DNA of 64,000 bases, taken from Paucisalibacillus globulus DSM 18846 (GTDB lineage Bacteria > Bacillota > Bacilli > Bacillales > Amphibacillaceae). The stretch lies in contig NZ_KI519435.1 in assembly GCF_000482485.1 (NCBI RefSeq), positions 272,023-336,022 of the forward strand. Reading direction: 5' to 3'. Positions 54,021 to 62,670 of the stretch are shown piece after piece. Both the position numbers and the translations under genes were made by a program. Below the pieces are notes generated by a model, which had not been told where the DNA came from, ran no database searches, and saw only the letters and a program-made list of their open reading frames with translations. How positions within the stretch are numbered: the stretch's first letter is position 1; each line of letters starts with the position of its first letter.

Positions 54021-54638
54021 TTGAAGGTTATTAAATGCATTTTTCTTGTTGGTATTTTAACTTTACTTTCTGCCTGTAATATGGAAGCTATGAGTGATGC
54101 TGAGGTTTTAACAATTACCCCTGATTCTAAATCTAGCACTATTGAAACATTTGAAATGCTAAACTTAGGTACATTATTAGATTTTGAATACAAATGGGAA
54201 CAGGCAGATAAAACTTATTTACATATTTGGGCTGAGGGTTACCAAAATGGGGAATTGGTCAAACCAAAATTAGCCGAGCACATCTATGGACTTCACCCTA
54301 CCGAAGAGGGAGAGGAAGGCAGTTTAAGACTAGGATTTATTGAAACCAATGAAGGACCATTTGTGGTTTTAGGTACAACTAATTCTATAGGAACTCCACA
54401 AAAACTCAATTTAGAATTACTCGAAGAACAAGTGGGAAGAACTTGGGATTATGCTATCCACGAAAAAGTTTCTGCTAATCTTAATGAAACGATTATTCTT
54501 GCCGGCTATAGGGAGACATCTGAAAATATATTGAAATCTGGTTATGATTACCAAGATGAGGAAGAAGTTCAAAGCATGATCAATAAATATGATAACTTAA
54601 TCTTGTTTAAGATAAAGGTAGTGGAAGACATTGAATAA
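54021..54638 (+). CDS. Hypothetical lipoprotein
   Basis: A TTG at 54021 behind AAAGGGTG starts 205 residues. The signal peptide ends in lipobox LLSAC (Cys19). The mature part (LDFEYKWEQADKTYLHIWAE, GSLRLGFIETNEGPFVVLGT) looks beta-rich, but no family is recognised. Its end overlaps the TPR gene by 8 bp, so the NTF2-like, lipoprotein and TPR genes form one operon. Confidence 0.7.
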   Translation: MKVIKCIFLVGILTLLSACNMEAMSDAEVLTITPDSKSSTIETFEMLNLGTLLDFEYKWEQADKTYLHIWAEGYQNGELVKPKLAEHIYGLHPTEEGEEGSLRLGFIETNEGPFVVLGTTNSIGTPQKLNLELLEEQVGRTWDYAIHEKVSANLNETIILAGYRETSENILKSGYDYQDEEEVQSMINKYDNLILFKIKVVEDIE

Positions 54639-55110
54639 ATTAGACCAAGCCATTGCCCTAAGAAAACAGAAAAAATTAAATGAATCCAATGCTCTTATGT
54701 TAGAACTAGTTGATCTCTATCCAAATGATCCGCTAATTAACTATCAATGCGCATGGAGTTTTGATGTATTAGGGGAGGAAGCGAAGGCAGTTCCTTATTA
54801 TGAGAAAGCAATTGAGTTAGGATTAGCTGGCGATGAGTTAGAAGGAGCACTTCTCGGATTAGGTAGTACATATCGAACATTAGGGAAATACGAAAATTCA
54901 AAAAGAGTTTTTGAAAAAGGCCTAGAGCTGTTTCCAAACAATCATGCTTTACACGTGTTTTACGCAATGACACTATACAACCTAAAGAAACATAATCATT
55001 CAATGGAATTATTATTAAAAGCATTAGTTGACACAACCGCAGATGAAGATATTTTAAAATATGAGAAGGCAATACGTTTTTATGCTAATAAGTTAGATAA
55101 AGTATGGTAG
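54631..55110 (+). CDS. Tetratricopeptide repeat protein
   Basis: A TTG at 54631 within the end of the lipoprotein gene starts 159 residues. Three to four TPR motifs: LINYQCAWSFDVLGEEAKAV, PYYEKAIELGL, LGLGSTYRTLGKYENSKRVF, EKGLELFPNN and HVFYAMTLYNLKKHNHSMEL. It is a cytosolic protein-interaction scaffold; the partner is unknown. Confidence 0.85.
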   Translation: MNKLDQAIALRKQKKLNESNALMLELVDLYPNDPLINYQCAWSFDVLGEEAKAVPYYEKAIELGLAGDELEGALLGLGSTYRTLGKYENSKRVFEKGLELFPNNHALHVFYAMTLYNLKKHNHSMELLLKALVDTTADEDILKYEKAIRFYANKLDKVW

Positions 55111-55111
55111 C

Positions 55112-55155
55112 AAAGCACTAGGAGTGTAAAGAAACTGCATTCCAAGTGCTTTTTT
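55112..55155 (+). terminator. Terminator after the TPR gene
   Basis: AAAGCACT (55112-55119) and AGTGCTTT (55145-55152) pair, with GGAGTG/CATTCC extending the stem, followed by TTTT. Confidence 0.85.
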
Positions 55156-55232
55156 GTCATATTATTCTATAATTGTTGAATATATAATTCTAATAATATA
55201 GAATAACAATAAAGAAAATTGAGGTGATACAT

Positions 55233-56276
55233 ATGGATATTTTAAATTTTACTAGTCGAAAAAGATCTACTTACCAAATTCAATTTGAATACTCTCTCTT
55301 ATGGGAATGTGCTTTAGGAATAGCTGCTATCACGAACACTCCCATTATTAACACCCTTGAAAAGCCGTTAGAGTATTGGAATACCATAAAGGAAAATTTA
55401 TCCACAGCGTTATTAAAAGAGTTGGATTATGTTGAAAAGAACAATACCTGGAAGACGCTCCTTCAGTTGCTTCATAAGAAAAAATTTAATGATCTTACGG
55501 AGTTTTCTACCTATATTCATGAACTTCCTGAAAGTGACTTAAAATTTATCAGCTTACCTTTCATTGGCCATGAGTTTCAGGAATTGAGAAATAATGCTGC
55601 CCTAGGAAATGTGTCAGCAATTACCGAAATGAAAAACAAAACGAAAGATAATCCCTTTTTCCCCCAGTACATTGATTACATTTGCACAGTGAACCTATCT
55701 TATCTTAGAGAACATCTCATAAACGTCATGGGGGGGTGGTATGAAGCTGTAATCAAGAAGGATTCTGAAGAGTTGTCTATCATGTTACGTACAGACTTTG
55801 AAATGAAAAAGAATATGCTAGAAAAGCTGGATCCCGAAGCACTAGTTGAATGGGCAACTGGAGGGGTTAGCTATAAGCCCGAACCTAGTGTCAGTAAGGT
55901 ATTATTAATCCCGCAATATATCTATCGACCTTGGAATATCGAAGCAGATATAGAGGATACAAAAGTATTCTATTATCCTATTTCCAATGAAAGTATTTCC
56001 CCAGAAGATAGATATATGCCTAATAACTTTTTAGTATTAAAGTATAAAGCTTTAGGGGACGAAGCTCGGATGAAGATAGTAAAATTACTATTTGAACAGG
56101 AACGTACTCTACAAGAAATTACAGACCGTGTGAAGCTTGGTAAATCTACAGTCCACCACCATCTTAAGATTCTCCGCTCTGCAAAGTTAGTGGAAATAGT
56201 AGATTCAAAGTACTCGTTAAAAAAGCTGACAATCAGGTTTTTAGCAGAGGAACTTAATCTCTATTTGAAAAAGTAA
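55233..56276 (+). CDS. ArsR-type winged-helix regulator with large N-terminal domain
   Basis: The ATG at 55233 follows GAGGTG; 347 residues. The N-terminal ~250 residues (DUF5937-like) contain YSLLWECALGIAAITNTP and LREHLINVMGGWYEAVIKKD. The C-terminal ArsR-like winged helix is FLVLKYKALGDEARMKIVKL, LQEITDRVKLGKSTVHHHLK, ILRSAKLVEIV. It is 9 bp from the MFS gene, so it probably regulates that transporter. Confidence 0.82.
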   Translation: MDILNFTSRKRSTYQIQFEYSLLWECALGIAAITNTPIINTLEKPLEYWNTIKENLSTALLKELDYVEKNNTWKTLLQLLHKKKFNDLTEFSTYIHELPESDLKFISLPFIGHEFQELRNNAALGNVSAITEMKNKTKDNPFFPQYIDYICTVNLSYLREHLINVMGGWYEAVIKKDSEELSIMLRTDFEMKKNMLEKLDPEALVEWATGGVSYKPEPSVSKVLLIPQYIYRPWNIEADIEDTKVFYYPISNESISPEDRYMPNNFLVLKYKALGDEARMKIVKLLFEQERTLQEITDRVKLGKSTVHHHLKILRSAKLVEIVDSKYSLKKLTIRFLAEELNLYLKK

Positions 56277-56285
56277 GGGGAATAC

Positions 56286-57479
56286 ATGGTGATTAATAAT
56301 TATGGTTTTCGATCGATATGGATTAGCAATGCCACCTCCGAACTAGGAGGGGCATTGTTTACGGCTTGTAATTCCATTTTAATTTATCAACTCACTGGTT
56401 CAGCCACGGCACTTGGTTCAGTCTGGCTTATTTACTACATTCCATCCTTTATTATGCAGTTGTTTATTGGACCATATATTGACCGCTTTAGTCGAAAGTG
56501 GATCATGATTAGTTGCCAGCTAGTCCGGATGATTTTAGCTTTGACCTTGTTGTTATGTCTATTTTTAGATGCCTTTACCATTGCCTTTCTATATATTGTA
56601 CAAGTTATTGTTGGTGTGATTATGCCTATTTTCATTCCGGCTAATCAAGCAATTTTACCAACTGTTATCAAAAAAGAGTATCTTACGAAAGCAAATGCCT
56701 CTATCGATAGCACTCGCCAAGTAATGGTTATTATGGGACCTGTCATTTCTGGGTTTTTGTTTGATTATTTAGCCATAGAATGGGTTCTTATCATCATCGG
56801 AGTTGCCTTTCTATTAAGTTCCATTATGTTACTTATGGTAGATGAAGACTATCAAAAATCTGACTTAAGGAACCCATGGATTCATGAGTTTCAAGAAGGA
56901 ATACATACTTATTTTAAACATAGATTAATTGTTTGGCTCGGGGTGTTTTTTGGCTTTGTTCACTTTGGCGTTGGGGTGACCATTGTTACTACACTTCCTT
57001 TTATTACTACTATTTTGGATCAGTCTATATCTGCATATGGATTATTTATGGCTGGCTTTCCGATTGGCTATTTAATCGGTGCCTTCATCAAGCAAAGACT
57101 GAGTAATTTAGAGGGATTAGGAATTCTCTTCACAGCACTATTCATTGGTGGTTGTACGTATCTTTCCTTAGGCGTTACACCTTGGTATCTACTTGCGGTT
57201 GTTACAGAAATCGTTGCGGGTATCGTTATTGCCATATTCAACATCTATAATATAACGCTTATTCAGCGAGTCATACCGAACCATTTAATGGGAAAGGTTA
57301 CTTCGGTACGATTATTAATTATGCGAACGATGCTGCCTCTTGGTATTTTATTTGCAACGGTTACCGTTCCGTTTGTTTCTATCCGCATTCTGTATTTAGT
57401 AATTGGTAGTGTAATCTGTTTTACCGCTACATACGGTTACTTTTACCTGAGGAAGAAAAACGTGATGGCTATATCATAA
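56286..57479 (+). CDS. MFS transporter
   Basis: A 397-residue protein with about 12 membrane helices; the loop between helices 2 and 3 is GPYIDRFSRKWIMISCQLVR. The start LGGALFTACNSILIYQLTGS is typical of MFS_3/macrolide-type efflux proteins. The substrate is unknown. It follows an ArsR-type regulator in the same operon. Confidence 0.88.
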   Translation: MVINNYGFRSIWISNATSELGGALFTACNSILIYQLTGSATALGSVWLIYYIPSFIMQLFIGPYIDRFSRKWIMISCQLVRMILALTLLLCLFLDAFTIAFLYIVQVIVGVIMPIFIPANQAILPTVIKKEYLTKANASIDSTRQVMVIMGPVISGFLFDYLAIEWVLIIIGVAFLLSSIMLLMVDEDYQKSDLRNPWIHEFQEGIHTYFKHRLIVWLGVFFGFVHFGVGVTIVTTLPFITTILDQSISAYGLFMAGFPIGYLIGAFIKQRLSNLEGLGILFTALFIGGCTYLSLGVTPWYLLAVVTEIVAGIVIAIFNIYNITLIQRVIPNHLMGKVTSVRLLIMRTMLPLGILFATVTVPFVSIRILYLVIGSVICFTATYGYFYLRKKNVMAIS

Positions 57480-57546
57480 TATTATGTTAAAAGTTTTCAA
57501 AATTATGGTAATGTTTATTTAGACATATTTGTAAGGGGAGATTAAA

Positions 57547-58506
57547 TTGTTAGTTAAAAACATCGAAATAACAAAGGAAGTTCTGACTCAGTGGGATAAG
57601 CAATTATTGCCAAACTATGATATCTACTTTATTCCTGAGACCCATGAGTCCCTTATTAAAGAGTTCGGTAGAAATGCACTTATTTTACCAACAAATGATT
57701 TTTACAATAACACTGTTCTGTACACAATGGATGTTATTAACAGCTATAGAATCTGGCAAATTGATAAAAGTAAGCTAAAATATGTTTGCATTTCTCATCC
57801 CAGTGTTATTACGTCACTGCACAAGACCATTCGTGACGAAATTTTCAATGTACAAAAAGAAGTGAATAATGGTTTAGTTTTTGAATGGAACAGTATGGAA
57901 GATCTATTGGATGCTTCTATCCTGAAAGTTATAGAACCAATACTTGAACCGTTTATTTTTGAAGATGATTCTAATCAATGGCTTTCTATTCAGCAGTCAT
58001 TATGGGGACAATTAAATCAGGAAGTACGTAATGGGTTTCTATTAAACTTTGCGAAAGGCTTTATTGATGAAGTCGCAGTAGATGAACTGACTTTGCAGGA
58101 CCTTAAAGATAAATATGCATACCTTGCTCCCTACTTTAATTCCTTCGGTGTGAAGAGTGGAGCGAATTGCTTTTCTGCCACAGTTGCAGCGATATCTGGC
58201 GAAGATGCAGAAATAGATTGGATTATTTCTAATTGGGTTTTTGAAGAAACCCTGTTAACCTCATTCGAAGCTAACCAATATAAGAAATTTTCTTTTGAAG
58301 TGAACAGCTTACAACCTGGGGATGTGCTTGTGTGGAAGAACGAAACGGGTAATATTCATCATGCATGCTTCCATATGGGCGATGGATACTTCTTTAATAA
58401 ACATGGACAAACCTTTTTTAATCCATGGCAGGTGCTGACATTGGAGAATCTTTATGAGGCTTGGGGGAAAAAAAGCATAGATTTATATAGGAAAACGAAT
58501 GTTTAA
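57547..58506 (+). CDS. NlpC/P60-like cysteine peptidase-like protein
   Basis: A TTG at 57547 behind AGGGGAG starts 319 residues without a signal peptide. The C-terminal 120 residues have a plausible papain-like arrangement: Cys208 in GANCFSATVAAIS, PGDVLVWKN, His271-272 in IHHACFHMGDG and FFNKHGQ. The N-terminal 190 residues are unrecognised. It could be a cytosolic amidase or peptidase, or a toxin-like or transglutaminase-like protein. It follows the ArsR/MFS pair by 67 bp. Confidence 0.55.
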   Translation: MLVKNIEITKEVLTQWDKQLLPNYDIYFIPETHESLIKEFGRNALILPTNDFYNNTVLYTMDVINSYRIWQIDKSKLKYVCISHPSVITSLHKTIRDEIFNVQKEVNNGLVFEWNSMEDLLDASILKVIEPILEPFIFEDDSNQWLSIQQSLWGQLNQEVRNGFLLNFAKGFIDEVAVDELTLQDLKDKYAYLAPYFNSFGVKSGANCFSATVAAISGEDAEIDWIISNWVFEETLLTSFEANQYKKFSFEVNSLQPGDVLVWKNETGNIHHACFHMGDGYFFNKHGQTFFNPWQVLTLENLYEAWGKKSIDLYRKTNV

Positions 58507-58614
58507 AGATAAGGGCTTTATGAGCTCTTATTTTTATTTTAATTTTACGTGCGATAATTAATATGGTTATGACGTCTAAATAGATAGATAGAAAAACAGA
58601 GGGGTCGTTTTGTT

Positions 58615-59127
58615 ATGGATAATGAAAGGCTAATCACCGATTAGTTTTACCAATACAGTGATGAAATATACAACTTCTTCATCTATCGAGTTGGAGAAAC
58701 TGATGTTGATGACTTAGTTCAAGAAGTATTTATTAGGGCGATGAACGGATTAACTGGTTTCCAAGAAAATTCGAGTCCAAAAACATGGCTGTATAGCATT
58801 GCTAAAAACATAGCCATTGATGAGATCCGGAGAAGAAACCGTAAAAAGTGGAAATCCATTATTCCATTTACCTCACACCACGAACCAAGTACAGAAGAAA
58901 CTCCGGAGCAGCTACTTCATCTTAATGAGGAGAATAAAGAACTTTACGAGGCAATACTTTCTTTAAAGTCTGGCTATAAGGAAGTATTAATTTTACGTGG
59001 AATCAATCAGTTTTCCGTGAAAGAAACAGCTGATATTTTAGGTTGGAGCGAACATAAAGTACGTTCCACTTATCATCGTTCGAAACAGGCCTTGAAGAAA
59101 AGATTAGGAGGAAGTTTCCATGAGTAA
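58615..59127 (+). pseudogene. ECF sigma factor gene interrupted by an amber codon
   Basis: From ATG 58615, translation reads MDNERLITD, then TAG at 58642-58644 where a Trp would be expected, then continues in the same frame with FYQYSDEIYNFFIYRVGETD, VDDLVQEVFIRAMNGL (region 2), TWLYSIAKNIAIDEIRRRNR and a region 4 helix-turn-helix (FSVKETADILGWSEHKVRST). The next in-frame start, ATG 58741, would lose most of region 2. TGG-to-TAG is one base change. The anti-sigma gene overlaps its 3' end by 8 bp and is intact. Confidence 0.85.
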
Positions 59128-59827
59128 TGATAAATTGGGAAATAGGCTAGCATCTATGCCAAAGGCTAATCTTACATCTGAAAAGAAAGAGAAAATGCTG
59201 TATGCTATTACGCAACAAAAAGATAAGAAACAAGGAAAAAACAGTTTAAAAAAGACAACCGGATGGATAGCACCTCTTGGTGGAGTTATCATGGTAGCAT
59301 TCTTGGTACTAATTATTGTAATCCCAAACTTTAAAGACAGTCCACAAGCATTCTTAGCGGAAGAGCAACTTCATGATATTCAAAAGTTAGAAAAATTTAG
59401 TGGCATGATTCAACTTCCAACTTATGCGCCATTTACTGTCGGAGAAGTGTATTATGACGAGCTTTTTGTAAATGGCATTGATGATATAATTGAGGGGAAT
59501 GCAGAATTTATTCAACCGCAAATCACTTACTATTCAAGTGATGGACCAGAAAAACTATTAACTATATCTATGATTAATACGGCTCATGACCACCTTTATA
59601 CTAAAGTAGGTGACGGCGATTATAATGAGATTGTGGATTTTGGTAATGGATTAAAAGCGGAATACTATACCCCAAGTGACGAAATATCCCACTTTTCTTG
59701 GATAGAACGGGATATGTTCATTAGCCTTAGTGTTGTGTCACCGGAAAGTGAACCTATACCACTAGAGGAAGTCATTAAAATTGCAGAATCCTTTGAGTTG
59801 TATGAAGTAAACTCAGAAGATCAATGA
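59120..59827 (+). CDS. Anti-sigma-factor-like membrane protein
   Basis: A 235-residue protein: cytosolic N-terminus (about 1-48), one membrane helix (WIAPLGGVIMVAFLVLIIVI) and an extracytoplasmic domain (DUF4367-like: LPTYAPFTVGEVYYDELFVN, LKAEYYTPSDEISHFSWIER). Overlap with the sigma gene implies it once restrained that factor. The sigma gene now carries a stop codon. AGGAGG lies before the ATG. Confidence 0.72.
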   Translation: MSNDKLGNRLASMPKANLTSEKKEKMLYAITQQKDKKQGKNSLKKTTGWIAPLGGVIMVAFLVLIIVIPNFKDSPQAFLAEEQLHDIQKLEKFSGMIQLPTYAPFTVGEVYYDELFVNGIDDIIEGNAEFIQPQITYYSSDGPEKLLTISMINTAHDHLYTKVGDGDYNEIVDFGNGLKAEYYTPSDEISHFSWIERDMFISLSVVSPESEPIPLEEVIKIAESFELYEVNSEDQ

Positions 59828-59846
59828 TTTGTATTTACCATAAAGA

Positions 59847-59875
59847 AATGGCCATGGATACTCTCCATGGCCATT
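59847..59875 (+). terminator. Hairpin after the anti-sigma gene
   Basis: AATGGCCATGGA (59847-59858) pairs perfectly with TCCATGGCCATT (59864-59875). There is no clear T-run. Confidence 0.6.
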
Positions 59876-59881
59876 CAGCTA

Positions 59882-59922
59882 TTCCCCAGTTTCATCACGA
59901 ACTCGTCTAGACACTTGCTATT
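59882..59922 (-). pseudogene. Fragment of an arsC 3' end
   Basis: On the minus strand this reads QVSRRVRDETGE then a stop, against [17 protein letters not shown] in the intact ArsC 500 bp away. Nucleotide identity is about 80% over some 40 bp. It lies exactly where the promoter of the second toxin gene would be expected. Confidence 0.55.
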
Positions 59923-60007
59923 TATTTCGTTCCAAATGTGGGGTGGGGTAATCTAATTTGACTAATTCCCTTCTGGAAACCTATTTTGGTGAAAGGAGGG
60001 GATGTTT

Positions 60008-60115
60008 ATGGAGATTGAATTAGTATTGTTAATGTTAACGGTACTTTTCGCAGCTGGGGCATTTTTGTTAAAGCTGATAGACTTCATTAGACAATTAGTA
60101 AAAAGACTTTACTGA
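60008..60115 (+). CDS. Holin-like type I toxin peptide, copy 2
   Basis: The ATG at 60008, 7 nt after AAAGGAGGG, opens 35 codons: MEIELVLLMLTVLFAAGAFL, then LKLIDFIRQLVKRLY. It aligns along its length with the 53119 peptide (shared ME..LV..ML..L.AAG.FL). CCCTTC at 59968-59973 can pair with GGAGGG of the binding site (59995-60000). Its upstream -10 region looks poorer than that of copy 1, so expression is uncertain. Confidence 0.78.
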   Translation: MEIELVLLMLTVLFAAGAFLLKLIDFIRQLVKRLY

Positions 60116-60124
60116 TAAACGATA

Positions 60125-60167
60125 AACCCCACCCTTTTGACGTCTAAATCAAAATAAGGATGGGGTT
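60125..60167. terminator. Shared terminator of toxin and antisense RNA 2
   Basis: AACCCCACCCTT (60125-60136) pairs with AAGGATGGGGTT (60156-60167), one mismatch, mirroring the hairpin of copy 1. Confidence 0.78.
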
Positions 60168-60269
60168 CTTTCAGCTTTTTGTCCAGAGGGAATTCCATCT
60201 GAACATCTATAATCATGCTAACCGGGAATGTTCCAGCATTCTCGGTTATTTTATTCGTATTACTTATCT
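60125..60269 (-). ncRNA. Predicted antitoxin antisense RNA 2
   Basis: Two TATAAT boxes on the minus strand (60293-60288 and 60281-60276) precede a non-coding stretch ending at the shared hairpin. The expected RNA is about 145 nt. It contains AACCGAGAATG / CATTCCCGGTT, a hairpin also seen in copy 1 (ACCGAGGATG), and GTTCAGATGGAATTCCCTCT, matching the GTTCAGGCGTGGAATCCCCT of copy 1. Confidence 0.6.
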
Positions 60270-60411
60270 ACTTTTATTATAGATAATATTATAGAGTATG
60301 TCCTACGAGCTTCTTCTAATATACAAATTGTCTATCTACATTTTAACCATATCAAGCGTATTTAATATTACTTCTTTATAAATATTACAATTAATATACA
60401 TGTCCAATCAT

Positions 60412-60831
60412 TTACTTCCCAGTTTCCGCAAAACGCTGAATACGTTCCCCAATTTCATCGCGAACCCGCTCGAACACTTCCCATTTTTCCTCGTTCGTAC
60501 CTTCTGCCTTTGCCGGATCATCAAATCCCCAATGTTCTCTTTTTACATGGGCTGGTGTCATTGGACAACGATCTGCAGCATCTCCACAAAGCGTAACTGC
60601 CATCGTGGCGTTATTTAAGTATTCGCTATCAATCATCTCTGATTTTTGATTGGAAATATCAATTCCCACTTCGTTCATAGCTTTCACTGCATTCGGGTTT
60701 AAACCATGCGCTTCAATTCCAGCACTTCTAACTTCCCATTCATCACCCAGAAGTTTTTTTGCCCACCCTTCTGCCATTTGACTTCTGCAAGAATTACCTG
60801 TGCATAGGAAATACATTGTTTTTTTAGCCAT
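60412..60831 (-). CDS. arsC: Arsenate reductase, thioredoxin-coupled
   Basis: A 139-residue low-molecular-weight phosphatase-type ArsC. The P-loop CTGNSCRS holds Cys10 (nucleophile) and Cys15; Cys82 and Cys89 ([11 protein letters not shown]) complete the disulfide relay as in B. subtilis ArsC. It reduces arsenate to arsenite for export. It is the last gene of arsR-arsB-arsC, 15 bp after arsB. Confidence 0.96.
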   Translation of the reverse strand: MAKKTMYFLCTGNSCRSQMAEGWAKKLLGDEWEVRSAGIEAHGLNPNAVKAMNEVGIDISNQKSEMIDSEYLNNATMAVTLCGDAADRCPMTPAHVKREHWGFDDPAKAEGTNEEKWEVFERVRDEIGERIQRFAETGK

Positions 60832-60846
60832 GATTATTCTCCTTTA

Positions 60847-62145
60847 TTAAAAGATAGTTAACGTCAAATATAGACCTAATAATGTGATAATTAGGATTGG
60901 AATCGTTAGTACTATACCTGTTTTAAAATACGTTCCCCAAGAGATTTTGACTCCCTTTTGAGACAAAACATGAAGCCATAATAAGGTCGCTAAGGAACCA
61001 ATTGGTGTTATCTTCGGACCTAAGTCAGAACCGATAACATTCGCATACACTAATGCTTCTCGAATAACTCCGGTCGTATCTGTCTCTGCGATTGCAATTG
61101 CATCAATCATCACAGTCGGCATGTTATTCATTATGGATGATAGTATCGCCGCAATGAATCCCATGGATACTGTTGCAACGAACAACCCTTGTTCTGCAGC
61201 AAGTTGGATCAGGTTAGCTAAAAGATCTGTTAATCCTGCATTTCGTAATCCAAATACAACGACATACATTCCGATGGAAAAGAACACAATATTCCATGGA
61301 GCTCCCTTAATTACGGACATAGTATTGACTACTTCACTTCTTCTAGCAATCATCAAGAAGAATATTGCAATCACACCAGCAACAATAGACACTGGCAGAT
61401 TAATAAATTCGCTAACAAAATAACCAATTAATAGAACACTAAGTACATACCAAGAAATAGTAAACATATGTTTATCTCTTATGGCTTCAGATGGCTCCTT
61501 CAACTGAGATATATCATAGTTCCTCGGAATACTTTTTCTGAAGTAAATTAATAAGACACTGATTGTCGCAACTAGTGAGAAGATATTTGGAATGATCATT
61601 CTCGTTGCATATTCTACAAATCCAATTTGAAAGAAATCAGCAGATACAATATTGACTAAGTTACTGACGATAAGTGGTAAGGATGTTGTATCGGCAATAA
61701 ATCCACTCGCCATAATAAATGGGAAAACCATTTTTTCTTTAAAATCCAAGTTCCGAACCATCGCAAGAACAATCGGTGTAAGTATTAGTGCAGCTCCATC
61801 ATTAGCAAAAAACGCAGCTACGATTGCTCCAAGGACACTTACATAGACAAACATTTTAATTCCATTACCTTTAGCAGCCCTAGCCATATGCAAGGATGCC
61901 CATTCAAAAAAGCCGATTTCATCTAATATCAGTGATATAAGGATAATTGCAACAAATGCTAACGTGGCATTCCACACAATTCCTGTTACTTCCATTACAT
62001 CTTGAAAATCAACGACACCCACTAGTAGTGCCAGGATAGCCCCACCACAGGCAGACCATCCGATATTTAATCCTTTTGGCTGCCAAATTACCAATACTAG
62101 GGTGACCAAAAAGATAAGTATTGCTAGTATTACCGTTACTGACAA
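60847..62145 (-). CDS. arsB: Arsenite efflux pump ArsB
   Basis: A 432-residue membrane protein with 11-12 helices of the ArsB/NhaD superfamily: [24 protein letters not shown] start, [20 protein letters not shown] and [14 protein letters not shown], the two conserved half-site motifs. It exports arsenite or antimonite. It lies 17 bp after arsR. Confidence 0.93.
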   Translation of the reverse strand: MSVTVILAILIFLVTLVLVIWQPKGLNIGWSACGGAILALLVGVVDFQDVMEVTGIVWNATLAFVAIILISLILDEIGFFEWASLHMARAAKGNGIKMFVYVSVLGAIVAAFFANDGAALILTPIVLAMVRNLDFKEKMVFPFIMASGFIADTTSLPLIVSNLVNIVSADFFQIGFVEYATRMIIPNIFSLVATISVLLIYFRKSIPRNYDISQLKEPSEAIRDKHMFTISWYVLSVLLIGYFVSEFINLPVSIVAGVIAIFFLMIARRSEVVNTMSVIKGAPWNIVFFSIGMYVVVFGLRNAGLTDLLANLIQLAAEQGLFVATVSMGFIAAILSSIMNNMPTVMIDAIAIAETDTTGVIREALVYANVIGSDLGPKITPIGSLATLLWLHVLSQKGVKISWGTYFKTGIVLTIPILIITLLGLYLTLTIF

Positions 62146-62162
62146 AGTCGCTCCCCCTTAGG

Positions 62163-62507
62163 TTAACAACAAGAAATCCGTGTTCCTTGTTCTTCTAATT
62201 CTTTTAATTTATCATCTTGACTAGGTAGTTGCTCTAGAATTTGCTGAATAAATGGGTAATACTCATTCCTTTTATTAATCGAGTAAAAGATCCACTGCCC
62301 TCTCCGCTCTTCTTTCACCAACCCTAAGTCTCTTAATTTACGCAGGTGTTGACTGATAGCTGGTTGGCTTGTTTTAAAAATTTCCACAAGTTCACATACA
62401 CAACAATCATGCTTATCCAATATTTTCATCATGGTTAAGCGAGTTTTGTCACCAAATAATTTGAAGATTGTTGCCGCTTTTTCTATTTCAATGGTTATTT
62501 TTTGCAT
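62163..62507 (-). CDS. arsR: Arsenic-responsive repressor ArsR
   Basis: A 114-residue ArsR/SmtB repressor. The DNA-binding helix is KTSQPAISQHLRKLRDLGLV. Metalloid ligands are probably CCVCELV (cysteines near 35-38), the alpha-3 site, and a C-terminal CC pair. It represses arsRBC until As(III) binds. An operator-like dyad overlaps its promoter. Confidence 0.94.
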   Translation of the reverse strand: MQKITIEIEKAATIFKLFGDKTRLTMMKILDKHDCCVCELVEIFKTSQPAISQHLRKLRDLGLVKEERRGQWIFYSINKRNEYYPFIQQILEQLPSQDDKLKELEEQGTRISCC

Positions 62508-62541
62508 AGCTTTTTCACCGCCTAATAGATTCCTTTATCAC

Positions 62542-62569
62542 TATATAATTATTTACTTATATATTGCAA
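62542..62569 (-). promoter_or_regulatory. ars operon promoter and probable ArsR operator
   Basis: On the minus strand, TTGCAA (62569-62564), a 16-bp spacer and TATATA (62547-62542). An AT-rich dyad (ATATATAA...TTATATAG) fills the space between, where ArsR would block polymerase. Confidence 0.55.
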
Positions 62570-62612
62570 TAAATTTTACTTGTCTATTTTAGCTTCTTAC
62601 AACAAAGAAAAA

Positions 62613-62648
62613 CTAACACAGTCGCTCGTTCCATAGCGATTATGTTAG
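62613..62648 (-). terminator. Terminator after ccdA
   Basis: CTAACACAGTCGCT (62613-62626) pairs with AGCGATTATGTTAG (62635-62648), with a T-run on the minus strand. Confidence 0.88.
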
Positions 62649-62670
62649 CTTTTTAACTCAGGTTATGTAC

